Shown here piece by piece: positions 36,333 to 47,797 of a stretch of DNA of 64,000 bases. The position numbers and the translations under genes are program-made. The stretch's first letter is position 1. The number at the start of each line of letters is the position of its first letter. This DNA is from Pelodera strongyloides (taxonomy: Eukaryota; Nematoda; Chromadorea; Rhabditida; Rhabditidae), in the NCBI GenBank assembly GCA_036852015.1, contig JAANDG010000369.1, positions 79,968-143,967 on the forward strand. The letters run 5' to 3'. The notes below the pieces were generated by a model. The model did not search any database. It was given only the letters and a program-made list of their open reading frames with translations, and had not been told where the DNA came from.

Positions 36333-37167
36333 ATAAACTAATAAACTGTTAGTGTCAAGTTATTTGTGCAGTATTTTGTCACTTTTACACACAGTTTAAA
36401 GAATAAAGGTCAACGCGCAGGCTAGATAAAGAATTTATGATTAGACAAGGCATTGTACCGTAATCGTAATTGTAGCACTATAGTTCTATATAAAGAAGAT
36501 ATAATGTACTGCATGGTTGGCACGTTTAGTCTCACGTAACTTGGGGTGACTTACGTCATCCAACTGCGTAAGTAAGACGCTTGCTCCTTATCCTAATGCT
36601 AATGGATGAGCCAAAAACAAAGTAGTAGGATAATTAATATTTCCTCACTGATTTTCCACTTTTCACTTAGCAGAAGCAACATAAGCCATACCAATGTGAT
36701 AGATTAAGACTTAAAGGGATCGGCTCACCTCAAATCGTGTCTGTTTTTTTTGTTTCTTTATTTTCTATAAGGGATAATAAAAATTTGGAATAGAAAAAGT
36801 AGTGTTCAATTTCAATACTCACGAAGATATTCGGTGATAAAGTGGTGGATTGATCGGGCCGAAATGCAAAAAGGGCAATTATCCTATACAAACAAGGCAG
36901 GACAATTGCCCTTTTTGCATTTCGGCCCGATAAATCCACCACTTTATCACCCAATATCTTTGTGAGTATTGAAATTGAAAACTACTTTTTCTATTCCAAC
37001 TTTTTACTATCCCTTATAGAAAATAAAGAAACAAAAAAAACAGACACAATTTAAGGTGAGCTGATCCCTTCCCTTTAATGTTATTATTAAAATGTGTGGT
37101 GTGGGTGTGTGTCAATGTAGTACTACACATATAAGATTGCACATGTTTATTCTTCAATCTTTCTATT
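36333..37167. other. Gap between inverted-repeat arm and the CHK-like gene
   Basis: AT-rich, containing the family B palindromic element at 36711-37078 and no gene. Confidence 0.5.
36711..37078. mobile_element. TTAA MITE, family B, long form
   Basis: The ends are TTAA-AGGGATCGGCTCACCT and a slightly expanded inverted copy before TTAA. The arms are long and nearly perfect, with a loop near ATTATCCTATACAAACAAGG. With 34218-34437 it brackets the left arm of the inverted repeat. Confidence 0.88.
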
Positions 37168-40100
37168 TCAATTTTCAATTTTGCTCTCCAAATTCTCAAT
37201 AGTGTCCTTTTGTGCAATGATTTCCGCCACTTCTTCCATTACCGACAGAATATTGGCTCCGATCGTTTCCTTGTCATTGTCATCTAAAATAACATAGTAA
37301 CTTGGAAAGCCCGATAGGTGTCCGATTCCCGATTTTTTAAACATGTGCCCGATCCGGTCCCGGTTGTGTGAGGCTTTGAGGGACGTGATCGGACACAGTT
37401 GATTGTCGTGGAAAGCTATCAGTATTGGGAAAATAACCATGTGCATCTTCTCACGAGAGTTTGGCCTCGCGATAAGACGATAAACGGTTTTCCGGCAATT
37501 GTCGGCAATGGCCCGCCCCTTTCCGGAAAGACTTTTCTTATCGCGGACGGAAAGGACTCTCTTTCCGGCAATTTATCGTTTATCGCAAACTGAACGGGCT
37601 CCCTTTCCGGCAATTCTCACGGCGTTTTAGGGCCCAAAAACACATGACTTTGCAGAGAATTATTGTCACAGTTTTTGGGGACCGAATCACAACGTTTAGG
37701 GGTGAAATATAGAATTGAGAAGCGGATGTTCTTATTCTACTTTAGGTCAATCTAATATATTTGTTGAAGTATTCAATATTCGACGAATTCCAGCTTGCCT
37801 GTTCCCTTAGATTGTTGTTCGAAAACTCCGGGCACATAGGGCAAACAGATTATTGCACATGTGGGGAGAGTGAGTTTGTAGCCTCTGACAACCTGAAATG
37901 GTTTTTGACTGTTTATTGAATTTTAAACCTATTGAATTCTTTCATCGTCTCTTATGGCGTTGCGCTCTTTCTAAGAGTCTGATAAACATTTAAACAAACA
38001 TCCTAAACGCCCAAGGCACGCGAATCCCATCTTATTATATAAAGATGGGAGCTTTGTTTGTTTGTTTGTTTGTTTGATTGATTGATTGATTGTGTTAGGA
38101 TTGGTTCAGTAGTTCTTTGATTGTAGTAGGATTGGTTCAGTAGTTCATGTTCCCATGCACTGAGCCATCTCACATCCCGAGCGCCCCTCTCACAAAAGTC
38201 CAAAAAAGGCTGCATATACGGAATGTGTGTGGTATATCGATCGGGCGCGTCGGCGGCGCTCAAAGTACTTCGATTAAAATACAAAGAACATGCAAATCTA
38301 GAGCAACAAAAGAAGCAATAAAGCGAGGATTTTAGCATATGCTAATTTTTTGAATCACTTTTGAATCCACGTTTCACGTATGTATGAAATAAAAATGTAC
38401 TAGAAGGTCGCCTCAGGCGGCGCAGCCGTCTGGTATAATATAAAGCAACAATTATTATGATCTGTCACTGCTACAAATACTCGGGTGAATTCAGAAGCTT
38501 GCCAGTAAATTCTTCACGAACCCCTTATTCATCATTGTCATACACCTTTTTTAAATAAATATTAGTTTGTATTGTTTTACGATGGTGATTCTCACGTTAT
38601 GTTGTTCGGACGACGTCACGATTACAGGAGGAAATAAAAAAAATGCGCACAAAATTGTGTGAAATACCTGCTGAAAGGTAAAGGGGACCTCGCCAAGACC
38701 CTCTTTCTTCAGATATTCAACGAAACAGTCGTAGTAATGTGAGAGAATGTTCTTCCAGCTGAAAATCACCTTGCCAATTACAAACTTGAGTCACGTAAAT
38801 AACTCTTACATTCTGGTTACACCGACGAAACTTGGCGAGCAAGCCACGGGCCTGCAAAACGGGGGGCAAAATGCTCGCGGATGAGACTGACGTGCAATTT
38901 GCACGGCAAACCCACATCGCTTGCACGCCATAAGGTAGCCGCTTGCACGCCAAGTTTCTCATTGTATAAATGTAGAATTGTGAAGAAACTCACTGTTTCT
39001 TTCTATCTTCGGGCGAAAGACTCCAGCAGAACATTCGTGACAAATCCTCTCCGGGATTTCCCAAGCGAGCACACTAAACATGCAATGTTACTCTTTGAAA
39101 CCAAAAAAACCGATTTCGGCCCGATCAAGACCCTCAAAAAATCGGGCCTTGATCGGGGCGAAATTGGGGTTTTTTGAAGAAAAAAAACGGAGCGAAATCG
39201 GGGTTTTCACTTTCCTGTGTCAGTTATGAATTCAAAAGATATAGGCAACGCTATCAACGTTGTGTGGTAAAGCGTAGTGGATAAAACCTGACCAAACAGC
39301 ATAAACTTACAAATTGCCTATTGTAGAAAAAAATGATCATATTTCAGACGTTGGTCAGGGCGAATCATCAAAGTCGTAATTACTCTAATTATATAGATCA
39401 AATATCACGCATTTACCTGCCAATCCAGAATGCCAGTCAGATTGTTTTCACGAGACCACATAATATTGCCTGACCACATATCTCCATGAATGAGAACTGG
39501 AGGACACGCTGAATTAACTACTAATTACCTAACAATGGTTGATAATTATCCGCCGTAATTGCTTGAACTGTGATTACGAAGTCATGCTGCGGCACCTACC
39601 GTAGTTGATGTAAAATAGACTTACACAATTTCTCGTTGATTCCAAAATAGTAAGCGGGATTGGCGATTGACTTGAGGTTATTGCGTAGTGTGTCAAAAAG
39701 TGTTGTGTGATCTCCTCCAATAAACTTTTCCAGATCATCGAGTGAAGTTTTGATCCGCTGAAATGATTTTCGTCTTCCGTTTTTTAAAGCAAAATACCGG
39801 TCGGTTTTTGAAACGCATCGTGGGTATTCGATGTGTTTCAAAATCCGGCCGGTATTGCGCTTTAAACTATTTTAGAGGGGTCGAAATCTGGGTCCTGCAT
39901 CTTAATTTGATGCCCGACATCTGGGTTCTTTATCTCAATAATAGGTCTATTTGCCCTTATGATTATGCTATGTTTTTGTGTTCTGCTTTCTTCAGAGGAT
40001 GAAAAGTCAAGTTTATAAATTTAAGTATTGTGTTTATATGATGAAAGCTCGTACCTCCTCACTCAAGTAAAAGTTGTACATTGTGGAGAAAAACGAGCAG

Positions 40101-42473
40101 TCAAAGTGTTTTTCAACAACTTCTTTGTCGACAAGAGCTAGAAATATGAGTGTAGGTACATGTGAAAACATAGCAAGATTGAAACTCAGGGTAGTAAAAA
40201 ATTTATGAGGACATAGAGATTACATAGATGACAAAATTAAGTAGGTTAACCAACTACCTAACTTACCTTTAATAATAATTACCCCTACCTCTAATTACCT
40301 CTAATAATGAGAATCTTACCGCTGGCATGCACTTGTGCCAATTGTGCAACCAACTGCTTCGTTCCCTCAACACCAGCGAATTCGTGTGCACGCAGAATGG
40401 AGGAATTCTCAACAAATTCCATGAGAATGTAAGCTGGAATGTGATTACATATAATACGAATATGCACTAATCACTTTGCTGCAATAATAAGTGTACTAGG
40501 ATACTGTATTGATTTATTTTTGTTGTACTCCTCACATCTTTTTAAAGCCGGTTTTTGAAACGCGCCGTCGACAAATGAATACTTACGTATTTATGCTAAT
40601 TTACTTGAATTTAGCTCGATTTTTTATTATAATTTATGTTCATTTGCATAAGCTGCATGAAGAATGCTGGGTGAACTCGACGCGTTTCAAAAGCCGGTCG
40701 ATATTTCGCTTTAAATCGTAATTAGGTATACTAGCTACTAGGACAATCGGTACATGAGTCTCTTGTTATGGACTGTATTATTCTTTCTCTTTATTTATTA
40801 TTTTGGCTTTTAGATAAAGATTTGGATGTGACCAAAATGACTAAACTCCATGGGAACAAGATATATTTTCTAAGAAATCAGTTTAAAAAATAATAATACA
40901 AGTTTTGCTATGGTCTTATTAATTTAGGCCAACGAACCATCAAGCTTGTGTGCATCATCAAAACGGTGGGCGGCGATCATTCGTGGCACTTTGACACCTT
41001 CAATTTTGGAGAAAACCTTCTCGAAGAAGTCAATCTCACGGTTGTGTGCCTGACGGAGAAGGTCACGTATATTTTAGTGAAGTATACCTACCACCTACGT
41101 CGACGGTTAGCTTGACGTTTAGCTTTAGCTGTTTTTGTAACATATCATTACCTTCAGTGAGCTTTCGTAGTTTCGAATTTAAAAAAATATGGAATGCTAA
41201 AAGGAAGGATGGGTTCACGAGAAAATCACCTTGTTGTTATGCTTTAGTTTGATTGTACACAGGTAAACTTAAAAAAAGAGCATACAAAATGTTGCTTGAA
41301 TTATTCCCTATTGATGATATTAGGTAAAAAAGAGGGGTATTGATCGCTTTTCCGCAAAAGTACCACCAAGATAAATTAAAGGGAAGATAAGAGATATGGC
41401 TGAAACACACTGTTTCTCACGGTTTTCAGCAAAGTAAACGATGTAAACTACAGTATATTTTGCCCAAAAAAAGCGAACCCTGGAAATACTGTCCTCATAC
41501 AACTTGACAAGCGCCTCGTTGTCAGTTACTCCGACCTAAAATAACACGGTTGATTGAGGGCATGTGAAGTACGCCTATAACACTCAGAAAAGTTGGCGAG
41601 TCACGCTCGGTAACGTGGTGACATGAAAACTTTGTAGATGGGCCGCGCATGTGGGTGGTTCGGGGGCGCATGTCGGTGGACCGCGCACGTGGGTCGGACG
41701 CTCATGTGGGTGGGCCGGGGCCGCGCATGTCGGTGGGCGGCGCATGTCGTTGGGCCGCGCATGTAGGTGGACCGCGCACACTCACTTTTTGTTGCGCAGG
41801 TGATTCTGTATGCACTCTTTTTTTTGTTATAGCCATATACCAATTATTATTTCTTGACTTTGCGGAGCTGGAGCGCGCCAATATTGGGCACTGTAATCAC
41901 AGTACAAAGCATTAATATAAAAAAAACTAACCCGCAAACATGTGGGCACTTTCAACATGAAGTGATATTTCCCTTGGGAAGTTGTCACGTTCACATGGCC
42001 AATGCGAGAGGCGTTACCCTAAATATACTAATCCTTATGTTGATAGTTTTTCGATAAAAAAGTATCATCTTTTACTTCACAGTACGAGCCGCTTGGCACC
42101 GGTCCAAAGTCATTGCGGTATGCCTCGACTACCGTAGCTCTACGGACCACTGATTGTGCATATTCAAATTTGAGAATGTGTATTCAAATTTTCACAGGAC
42201 GAAACAGATACTTTGGAATATTGATCACTATGATATAAAAGGGAGAATAAAACATCGTAGTAGGTCAACTTAGGAGCTTAGGACTTTGGAAGTAGTACAG
42301 TAATTGCGTAGATAATTAATGTAATTATGATATACCTCATCCACAGTAATCCTCTCCACTGTGCAATCGTTGACCAGTTCATCATCTCCGAAGTGGTGTT
42401 GAATATCTTCTTTTAGTTTAGAAAGAGTGAGGTGGGTCTCAAACAGACCTTCGGCAGGCTTGAAGAGAGACAT
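37168..42473 (-). CDS. CHK kinase-like protein (DUF1679 type), 13 exons, 414 aa
   Basis: Exons: 42473-42336, 42123-42076, 42018-41932, 41535-41479, 41049-40938, 40433-40320, 40137-40055, 39757-39625, 39508-39417, 39073-38994, 38758-38668, 37892-37799, 37283-37168; phases close exactly (1245 nt). The family is the nematode/insect branch of small-molecule phosphotransferases related to ecdysteroid 22-kinase and choline kinase. Visible landmarks are the start MSLFKPAEGLFETHLT, HNREIDFFEKV, ILMEFVENS (hinge), HGDMWSGNIMW (catalytic Brenner loop with Asp and Asn), ILDWQ (the second metal-binding Asp), GNPGEDLSRMF and EYLKKEG. Substrate is unknown. Intron 12 uses a GC donor (CAG/GCAAGC), the only choice that keeps the frame seen in the paralogue. 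Introns 5, 7 and 10 hold palindromic elements. It lies between the arms of the large inverted repeat. Confidence 0.9.
38826..38958. mobile_element. GC-rich palindromic element in CHK-like intron 10
   Basis: The left end is CGAAACTTGGCGAGCAAGCC and the right end is GCTTGCACGCCAAGTTTC. It is related to the element at 16902-17024 through the TTGGCGTGCAAGC core. Confidence 0.65.
39784..39865. mobile_element. Minimal TTAA MITE, family A (82 bp)
   Basis: Only the two ends remain (TTAA-AGCAAAATACCGG... and ...CCGGTATTGCGCT-TTAA) joined at a GCATCG/CGATG core. It is the smallest copy in the window; it lies in intron 7 of the CHK-like gene. Confidence 0.88.
40542..40714. mobile_element. TTAA MITE, family A, clipped left end
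   Basis: The left end reads TTAA-AGCCGGTTTTTGAAAC, missing about ten bases of the usual tip. The right end ATATTTCGCT-TTAA is intact. It lies in intron 5 of the CHK-like gene. Confidence 0.85.
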
Positions 42474-43074
42474 AATTGAGGAAAGTCTGGAAATCAATTA
42501 TTTTTAGGCCACGAAACGTATCATAAACAACTGATTTTCCTTGTATTAATACAAACTTTTGTGCGATCACAATAGACCTCAATTTGCATGTAATACATGA
42601 AAATGGGGTTTGACGAGCATGAGTTTCACCAACCACGCGTTATACCACGCTTTAAAACAATGTTCTTATGTTAAAAAAAATAACATAAAATACAAGGCAT
42701 TACGGGGTTAACACTGAGCGGTAAAGAAACAGAACACTAAAAATTAATAAACAAAAAATAGTAAGTTCTATTTATACAAAGCTGGTGGTTCTAATATAAT
42801 CTTTCCAAATGTTGTGCAATCCGGAAGAGATAACACGAATAGTGGAGGGAGCAGAGTACATTCAAAAACTACAAACTACATATAAAGAACTAGGAGAACA
42901 AAATGATCAAAAATCTGCGCAAAACATGCTCACATAAAAAAGTGAAAAGGAGCATTACCAAATTTTTAAAATTTTTCTTTTAGTCTTCAAGAGTGTGGTA
43001 GAATACACTGAATACAGTATGCTTATTACTGCTAATTACCATTACTATTAGTTGCTGCTTTCCAAAATATAATC
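42474..43074. other. Upstream region of the CHK-like gene
   Basis: AT-rich; no repeat or gene recognised. Presumed promoter of the minus-strand CHK-like gene. Confidence 0.4.
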
Positions 43075-44456
43075 TACTCCTTACAAGTTATTATAATGAA
43101 GAACTAATAGTAGATTTTTACATTGGTCCCGGTGAAGCCTTCTCCATACCTTATTTTCTCTCCGTTTTTTTTGTAATTTTACAAAACAATTGAATTATAT
43201 TTAAAAAAAATTAAAGGTGATATAGCACGTCACTCGTCAATAGCACAGCACGTCACTCGTATTTGTGTTGCACAGAGTCTAGTGTAGAGAGACCGAGAGA
43301 ACTTTTTGATCTTTTGGGCAAATAAAGATAATGGTGAAGCAGGCAGCAGAATTTAGATAGATAAACAATTTTCTGGTTTGAAACGTTTTCACAGAAAGAA
43401 AATATTTATTATAAATTATAAAATAGCAATTCTCTTCAAGAGACCTTATACGCATGACCTTATACCACTTATACACACATGAAAAATATTACTGTCCCAC
43501 AACTTGTCAGCTCTAAGTTGAAATCTCAGAGGAGCTCACGAGGGAAGCTCTTACCATGGCCGCAAACCACAAATTTTGTAGAGAACTTCACGCTCTACAC
43601 CATTTGTCGTCAAAAAAGTTATGAGCCTTTGAAATTTAATATATGGGAAATTGAAATTTTACATGTCAGAGACATTGTGATTACGGATAGACGATAGCTA
43701 ATTATAAGAGTTTGGTCGTATTGTCTTCTGTATTGTGCAGAATACTTCAGCAAATGAATTTAACTATGTATTTCATTTTATATTCTTGCCACATACTATA
43801 CGGATTTAAACACAAGACCATCCAAAAATCTTTATTTAAAATTTATATAAATATTGAGGAAAACAACACTGATCAATAATCGGTAATAAATAATTTATGA
43901 TACGATTCAATTTGCACCGAGCTACCGATAAGAAATATCATTCTCTACCTTCTTCTTTTTAACATAGGAATTTTACGTCACATACATCCACAATACACAC
44001 AAATGCAAATAAAGAAAACCAAAAAGGGCTGCCGCGCGCTTAGCCCCAATTCAGTTGCACAGAGGCGTTTCGAGATTTTCAATAATGTGCCTGCACTCAA
44101 TAATTTCAGCAATTTCCTCTAGCACAGCAATGATATTGTTGACCACAATCTCTTTCTTGGAGGCGATTTCTTCTTCGCCTGAAAGACTGAATAAATCTTT
44201 TACGGTTCAAGAGCGGTTTATTCAAGGCTGGTGCAAGGCTTCAAGGTTCAACGCAGTGTTCAAAGGCTAGACTACCATGATAGTCTAGCCTTTGAACCTG
44301 TTTCCCTCGGTTCACAATTTAGATCAGTTATTTATCGATTTTTGAAATAATTTCAACAAAGATAGATAGATCGATATTCTACCGCATTGCGGTCAATATC
44401 AATAATATAAAAAAAACAATGTACTTGTAAAATCCTTCGAATCCATTTCGAACATT
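43075..44456. repeat. Right arm of the large inverted repeat
   Basis: Inverted match to 34578-36332. It includes the last exon of the damaged CHK paralogue (44178-44051) and its 3' flank. It carries the empty TTAA site at about 43965 where the left arm holds an element. Confidence 0.9.
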
Positions 44457-45685
44457 TCTGGGTAATATGGGACTGAGATCATGGAACACGTGGGGAGAGT
44501 GAGTTTGTAACCTCGTAACAACTAAACAAGTTTATTTATTTATATGAATATGCGTATTTATGTATACCATCGAGTTTCATTCGGTTGACAATAAAATTTG
44601 ACAGAAAAGGTAACATTAGAGAGAAAGGGGAAAATTTTCCGATAAGAGCACTTATACATGTTCGCTAGAAGCTTGACAGGCTGGTATTCCTAGTTGTGAC
44701 ATTGGTACTTTCAATATGATTTTTTTTCACCTGATCATATGTAAATGGTATTTTGCCGTAACCACTTGCATTGAGAATTCCGATCAATCGCTCGTAGTAA
44801 TACAATAGAAGATCTCTTCCACTGAACAAATTGAAATATGGTGACCATAAGAGTCCTAGTTACGAACGCGCGCTTGGGCGGCTTGGGCCATTACTGTGCA
44901 TGTGCTACAGTTTATCTTAGAATTTTATAAATATCGCTTCGTACTCGAAGAGAAAACTCAAACTCGCCTGGGTCATTGCTGTGCTACAGTTTATTTTAAA
45001 ATCTTCTAAATTACGCTTCGAAGAGAAAACTCACTGTTTCTGTCTATCCTCGGGCGAAAGACTCCATGTAAACATTCTCGATAGATCTTCGCCTGGATTT
45101 CCCAAACGACAACACTAAAGTAGCGAATCATGTTATAAGTTGAGAAAAACTAGTTGTCCCCAGTATTCCTCGGTAGTTCCCGGCAGTCCTCCGTTGCCCA
45201 GGTCCCCTGCTCCAGTTGCCCAGTTGTCTACAGTGGTCCCGGGGAGTCTTAGTAGGTTGCAGGTTTTATCCAATAAGCCCTTATTGTTAACTATTCAATC
45301 ATATTGAACCTTCTATGAAGACTGATTGAAATCGATCGACATATAGCCAACACTCGAGAAGAAACAAGCACCGGAAATGAATTCCGTGTTAAAACCTCAT
45401 ACTTCTAAATAAACACGGATATTACTTCATCAGGAAAAGGAAGACTTTCCCAACCTGCCAATCGACGATGCCAGAAATGGAATAATCTCCATTCCCAGTC
45501 TTATTCCACATAACATTCCCCGACCACATATCACCATGAACAAGAACAGGCGGACAATCTGAAAGGGCTGAATATTAAGCTTTCTTACTTTTCTCTAACT
45601 ATTATATCAAAAAATGCTCACTAACTATGCCCGGTTGTGTTGAAAAAGTATATGTTGAACGCAGACTAAGCTGGCCTGATGAGGC

Positions 45686-45821
45686 CGGTTTCACCAACAT
45701 TTCCGTGCGCACTTCCGTGCGCAAGTAAGTCTGCGCTACTTGCGCTCTCACCAACAATTCCGTGTGCACGGAAGTTACGTTTCGCCAACATTTCATGGCC
45801 ACTGAATGTTGGTGAAACCAG
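45686..45821. repeat. Palindromic element (GGTTTCACCAACATTT ends)
   Basis: Left end GGTTTCACCAACATTTCCGT; right end AATGTTGGTGAAACC. The interior has GTGCGCACTTCCGTGCGCA. It lies in an intron of the damaged CHK gene, directly before a tRNA-like segment. Confidence 0.65.
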
Positions 45822-45885
45822 CCTCTGGATAGCGTGCTGTCTTGCACATGGGAGGTCAGAGGTTCGATTCCGCCAAGCGGTACTC
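45822..45885 (+). repeat. tRNA-like fragment with a B-box (possible SINE or tRNA relic)
   Basis: AGAGGTTCGATTCC matches the pol III B-box core GGTTCGATTCC. TGGATAGCGT about 40 bases upstream resembles the end of a tRNA D-arm. The T-stem does not pair well (AGAGG with CCGCC), so it is not a working tRNA gene. Confidence 0.4.
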
Positions 45886-47595
45886 GGCGGATAAAAGACC
45901 ATACTAAACCTGTAATATCACGCATTCAAAAACCACAAATACCTAATTTTTCGTTAATCCGGAAGAAATACTTCGCATTGGCAACTGAATTCAACTTATT
46001 TCTGAGGATTCGGAATAGTTCTGGCCGACTGTGGTTGATAAAGGTCTCAAGGCCGTCCAATCCAAAACCAATCCTCTGAAATTGCTTCTTTATCGACTTT
46101 TATTATTTTCTTTAGTTACAACTTGGAGATAAACTTTATGTAAAAGATAACCTCATCTCTCAGAAACTTTTCGTACAAATCAACTGACGCCGTTGTGTCG
46201 TATGTGTCCGGGTTTATATTGGAATCCAAAAAGGCTAAAAAAATCATATTTTTGTTAGAAAGATGCAATTTTGTGTGGTTGTGCTACGGTTGAATAGGAA
46301 AGCGTTACGGATTCAGAGCTATGGATTTTGCCAGTTTGGGAATGGGATAACTTGTAAACAAACGTTTAAATAATAAGAAGATAATTAATGAGCGAAGGTT
46401 ACCCGTTGCATGGACCATCGCCAATTGATTCAGTAGAATTCAAATTCTTTCAGCATAAATGCACCATCTATGAAATCTAGCAGTGCGTACGCTAAAAAGG
46501 AACGAATGTAGGTGCAAATAGAAAAGTAGTGAAAACCGTTTGAACAAGACGATCGTGTTGAATGAATCAAGCTGGGCAATTAAAGTCTATTATAATTAAT
46601 TGAGCGAAAAATACCATCGAGACGGGTTTGTTTGTCGAAACGTCGTCCAGCAATTAGACGTGGTACTTTGAGATCAGGCAATTTGCTTGATATCAAGTTG
46701 AAGAAGTCCATTTCCCTGTTATGGAACTAAAATAGAATGTTTTGATGAACATATCTGTGTTGATCAACACAGCTCTGTGTTACAAAATTTGGCAGTGCGC
46801 CACAGGTGTGCCAACCTGCATTTGGTCCGTGCCGCAATGGATTACCCCCGAGTTTCACCTTTTATGCTTTTACTAGGAAATGTAGCCTTTGGGTCTGCAA
46901 GTCAAACACTAAATCACCAAATGCCAAAATCAAGTAATTTTTGTATGAAATCCACACCTTCCTCAATCTTTCCTCGAATTCTTCTTTTTGTGCATCATTC
47001 TTATTGTGCTGCTTGACCTAAAAAGGGAAAATGCAAGTGTTCTTACAAAAATTTCATAGGATGGTCAAGAAATCTAAAAAGCTCATCTAATGTACTTACA
47101 AAGGTCCGAAGAGAGACATTTTTAAATTTATCAGTATTGCACACGCTTTAGGAGGCTTGAATCAAAACCGCGAAAGGAAAAACTCACGAGCAAACATGAG
47201 GGCACTTTCAAGAAGAAATGTTCGTTTTTCTGTGCGCTTTTCACAGAAACGTGTCCGAGCATTGAAGCGCCCTAAAGGAAAAGCTACTGCACAACATATA
47301 CGTGTTGTTCTGGTAATTGTTAAATTTTCTACAGTCATGTCGTAGGATACGTACAGTCACAATGTACTAGAGTCCTAGAGATCGCCTGGCTATCTCACAT
47401 CAGATAGAAGGGCAGTAAGTGCAAATCGTAAACTTTTGTATACCTCATACCTCATACCTGGAATACGGTTAGAGGATCTATTGAATATTCGATTAGCTCT
47501 GAATCATTGCCCAAATAGTTTATAATGCCACACTTTAGATCACTTTCGCGAAAATATGTCCCGAAAAGACCATCTGATGGTTTGAACAACGACAT

Positions 47596-47746
47596 TTCTG
47601 AAAACAGAATCTTATGATTAGAGCAAAGATTCAGTGAAACGTTCGGTGCCAGCGAGTTTCGGAATTTATGGTCTTGACCGGTTGTTATCAATGACGTCAT
47701 GAAAACTGAGTGTTTGCTGTGTGTTGATTGAGTTATGTAGTACTTG
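47596..47746. other. Flank between damaged CHK gene and Helitron array
   Basis: Short upstream region of the minus-strand CHK pseudogene. The array starts abruptly at TCGAGAACTCCCCCC after ...GTAGTACTTG. Confidence 0.5.
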
Positions 47747-47797
47747 TCGAGAACTCCCCCCTATAATCGAATAGTGCACAAAACGTAACGTACGGGC

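Larger units (their letters stand above)
44051..47595 (-). pseudogene. Second CHK kinase-like gene, probably inactivated in exons 2 and 6
   Basis: Exons align one for one with the paralogue at 42473-37168: 47595-47458 (138 nt in both), 47271-47188, 47017-46958, 46726-46615, 46491-46403, 46234-46152, 46075-45943, 45558-45455, 45114-45035, 44821-44731, 44521-44425, 44178-44051. Start MSLFKPSDGLFGT, HNREMDFFN, HGDMWSGNVMW and VDWQ are intact. Two defects stand out. Exon 6 is 89 nt where the paralogue has 114, a net loss of 25 nt that shifts the frame and meets TGA after KEFEFY; the right coding sense (LLNQLAMVHATG) resumes in another frame. No intact counterpart of the 48-nt exon 2 is found. Skipping exon 6 would restore the frame but delete the hinge. 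A TTTTCAG acceptor lies 2 nt before the ATG. Confidence 0.8.

Noticed and set aside
38802..38845. Extra CHK exon (ARGLLAKFRRCNQN)
   Set aside because: It lies inside a GC-rich palindromic element, and exon 10 joins exon 11 at 38758 in frame without it.
45832..45890. Functional tRNA gene
   Set aside because: B-box present, but the T-stem does not pair and no acceptor stem could be drawn.
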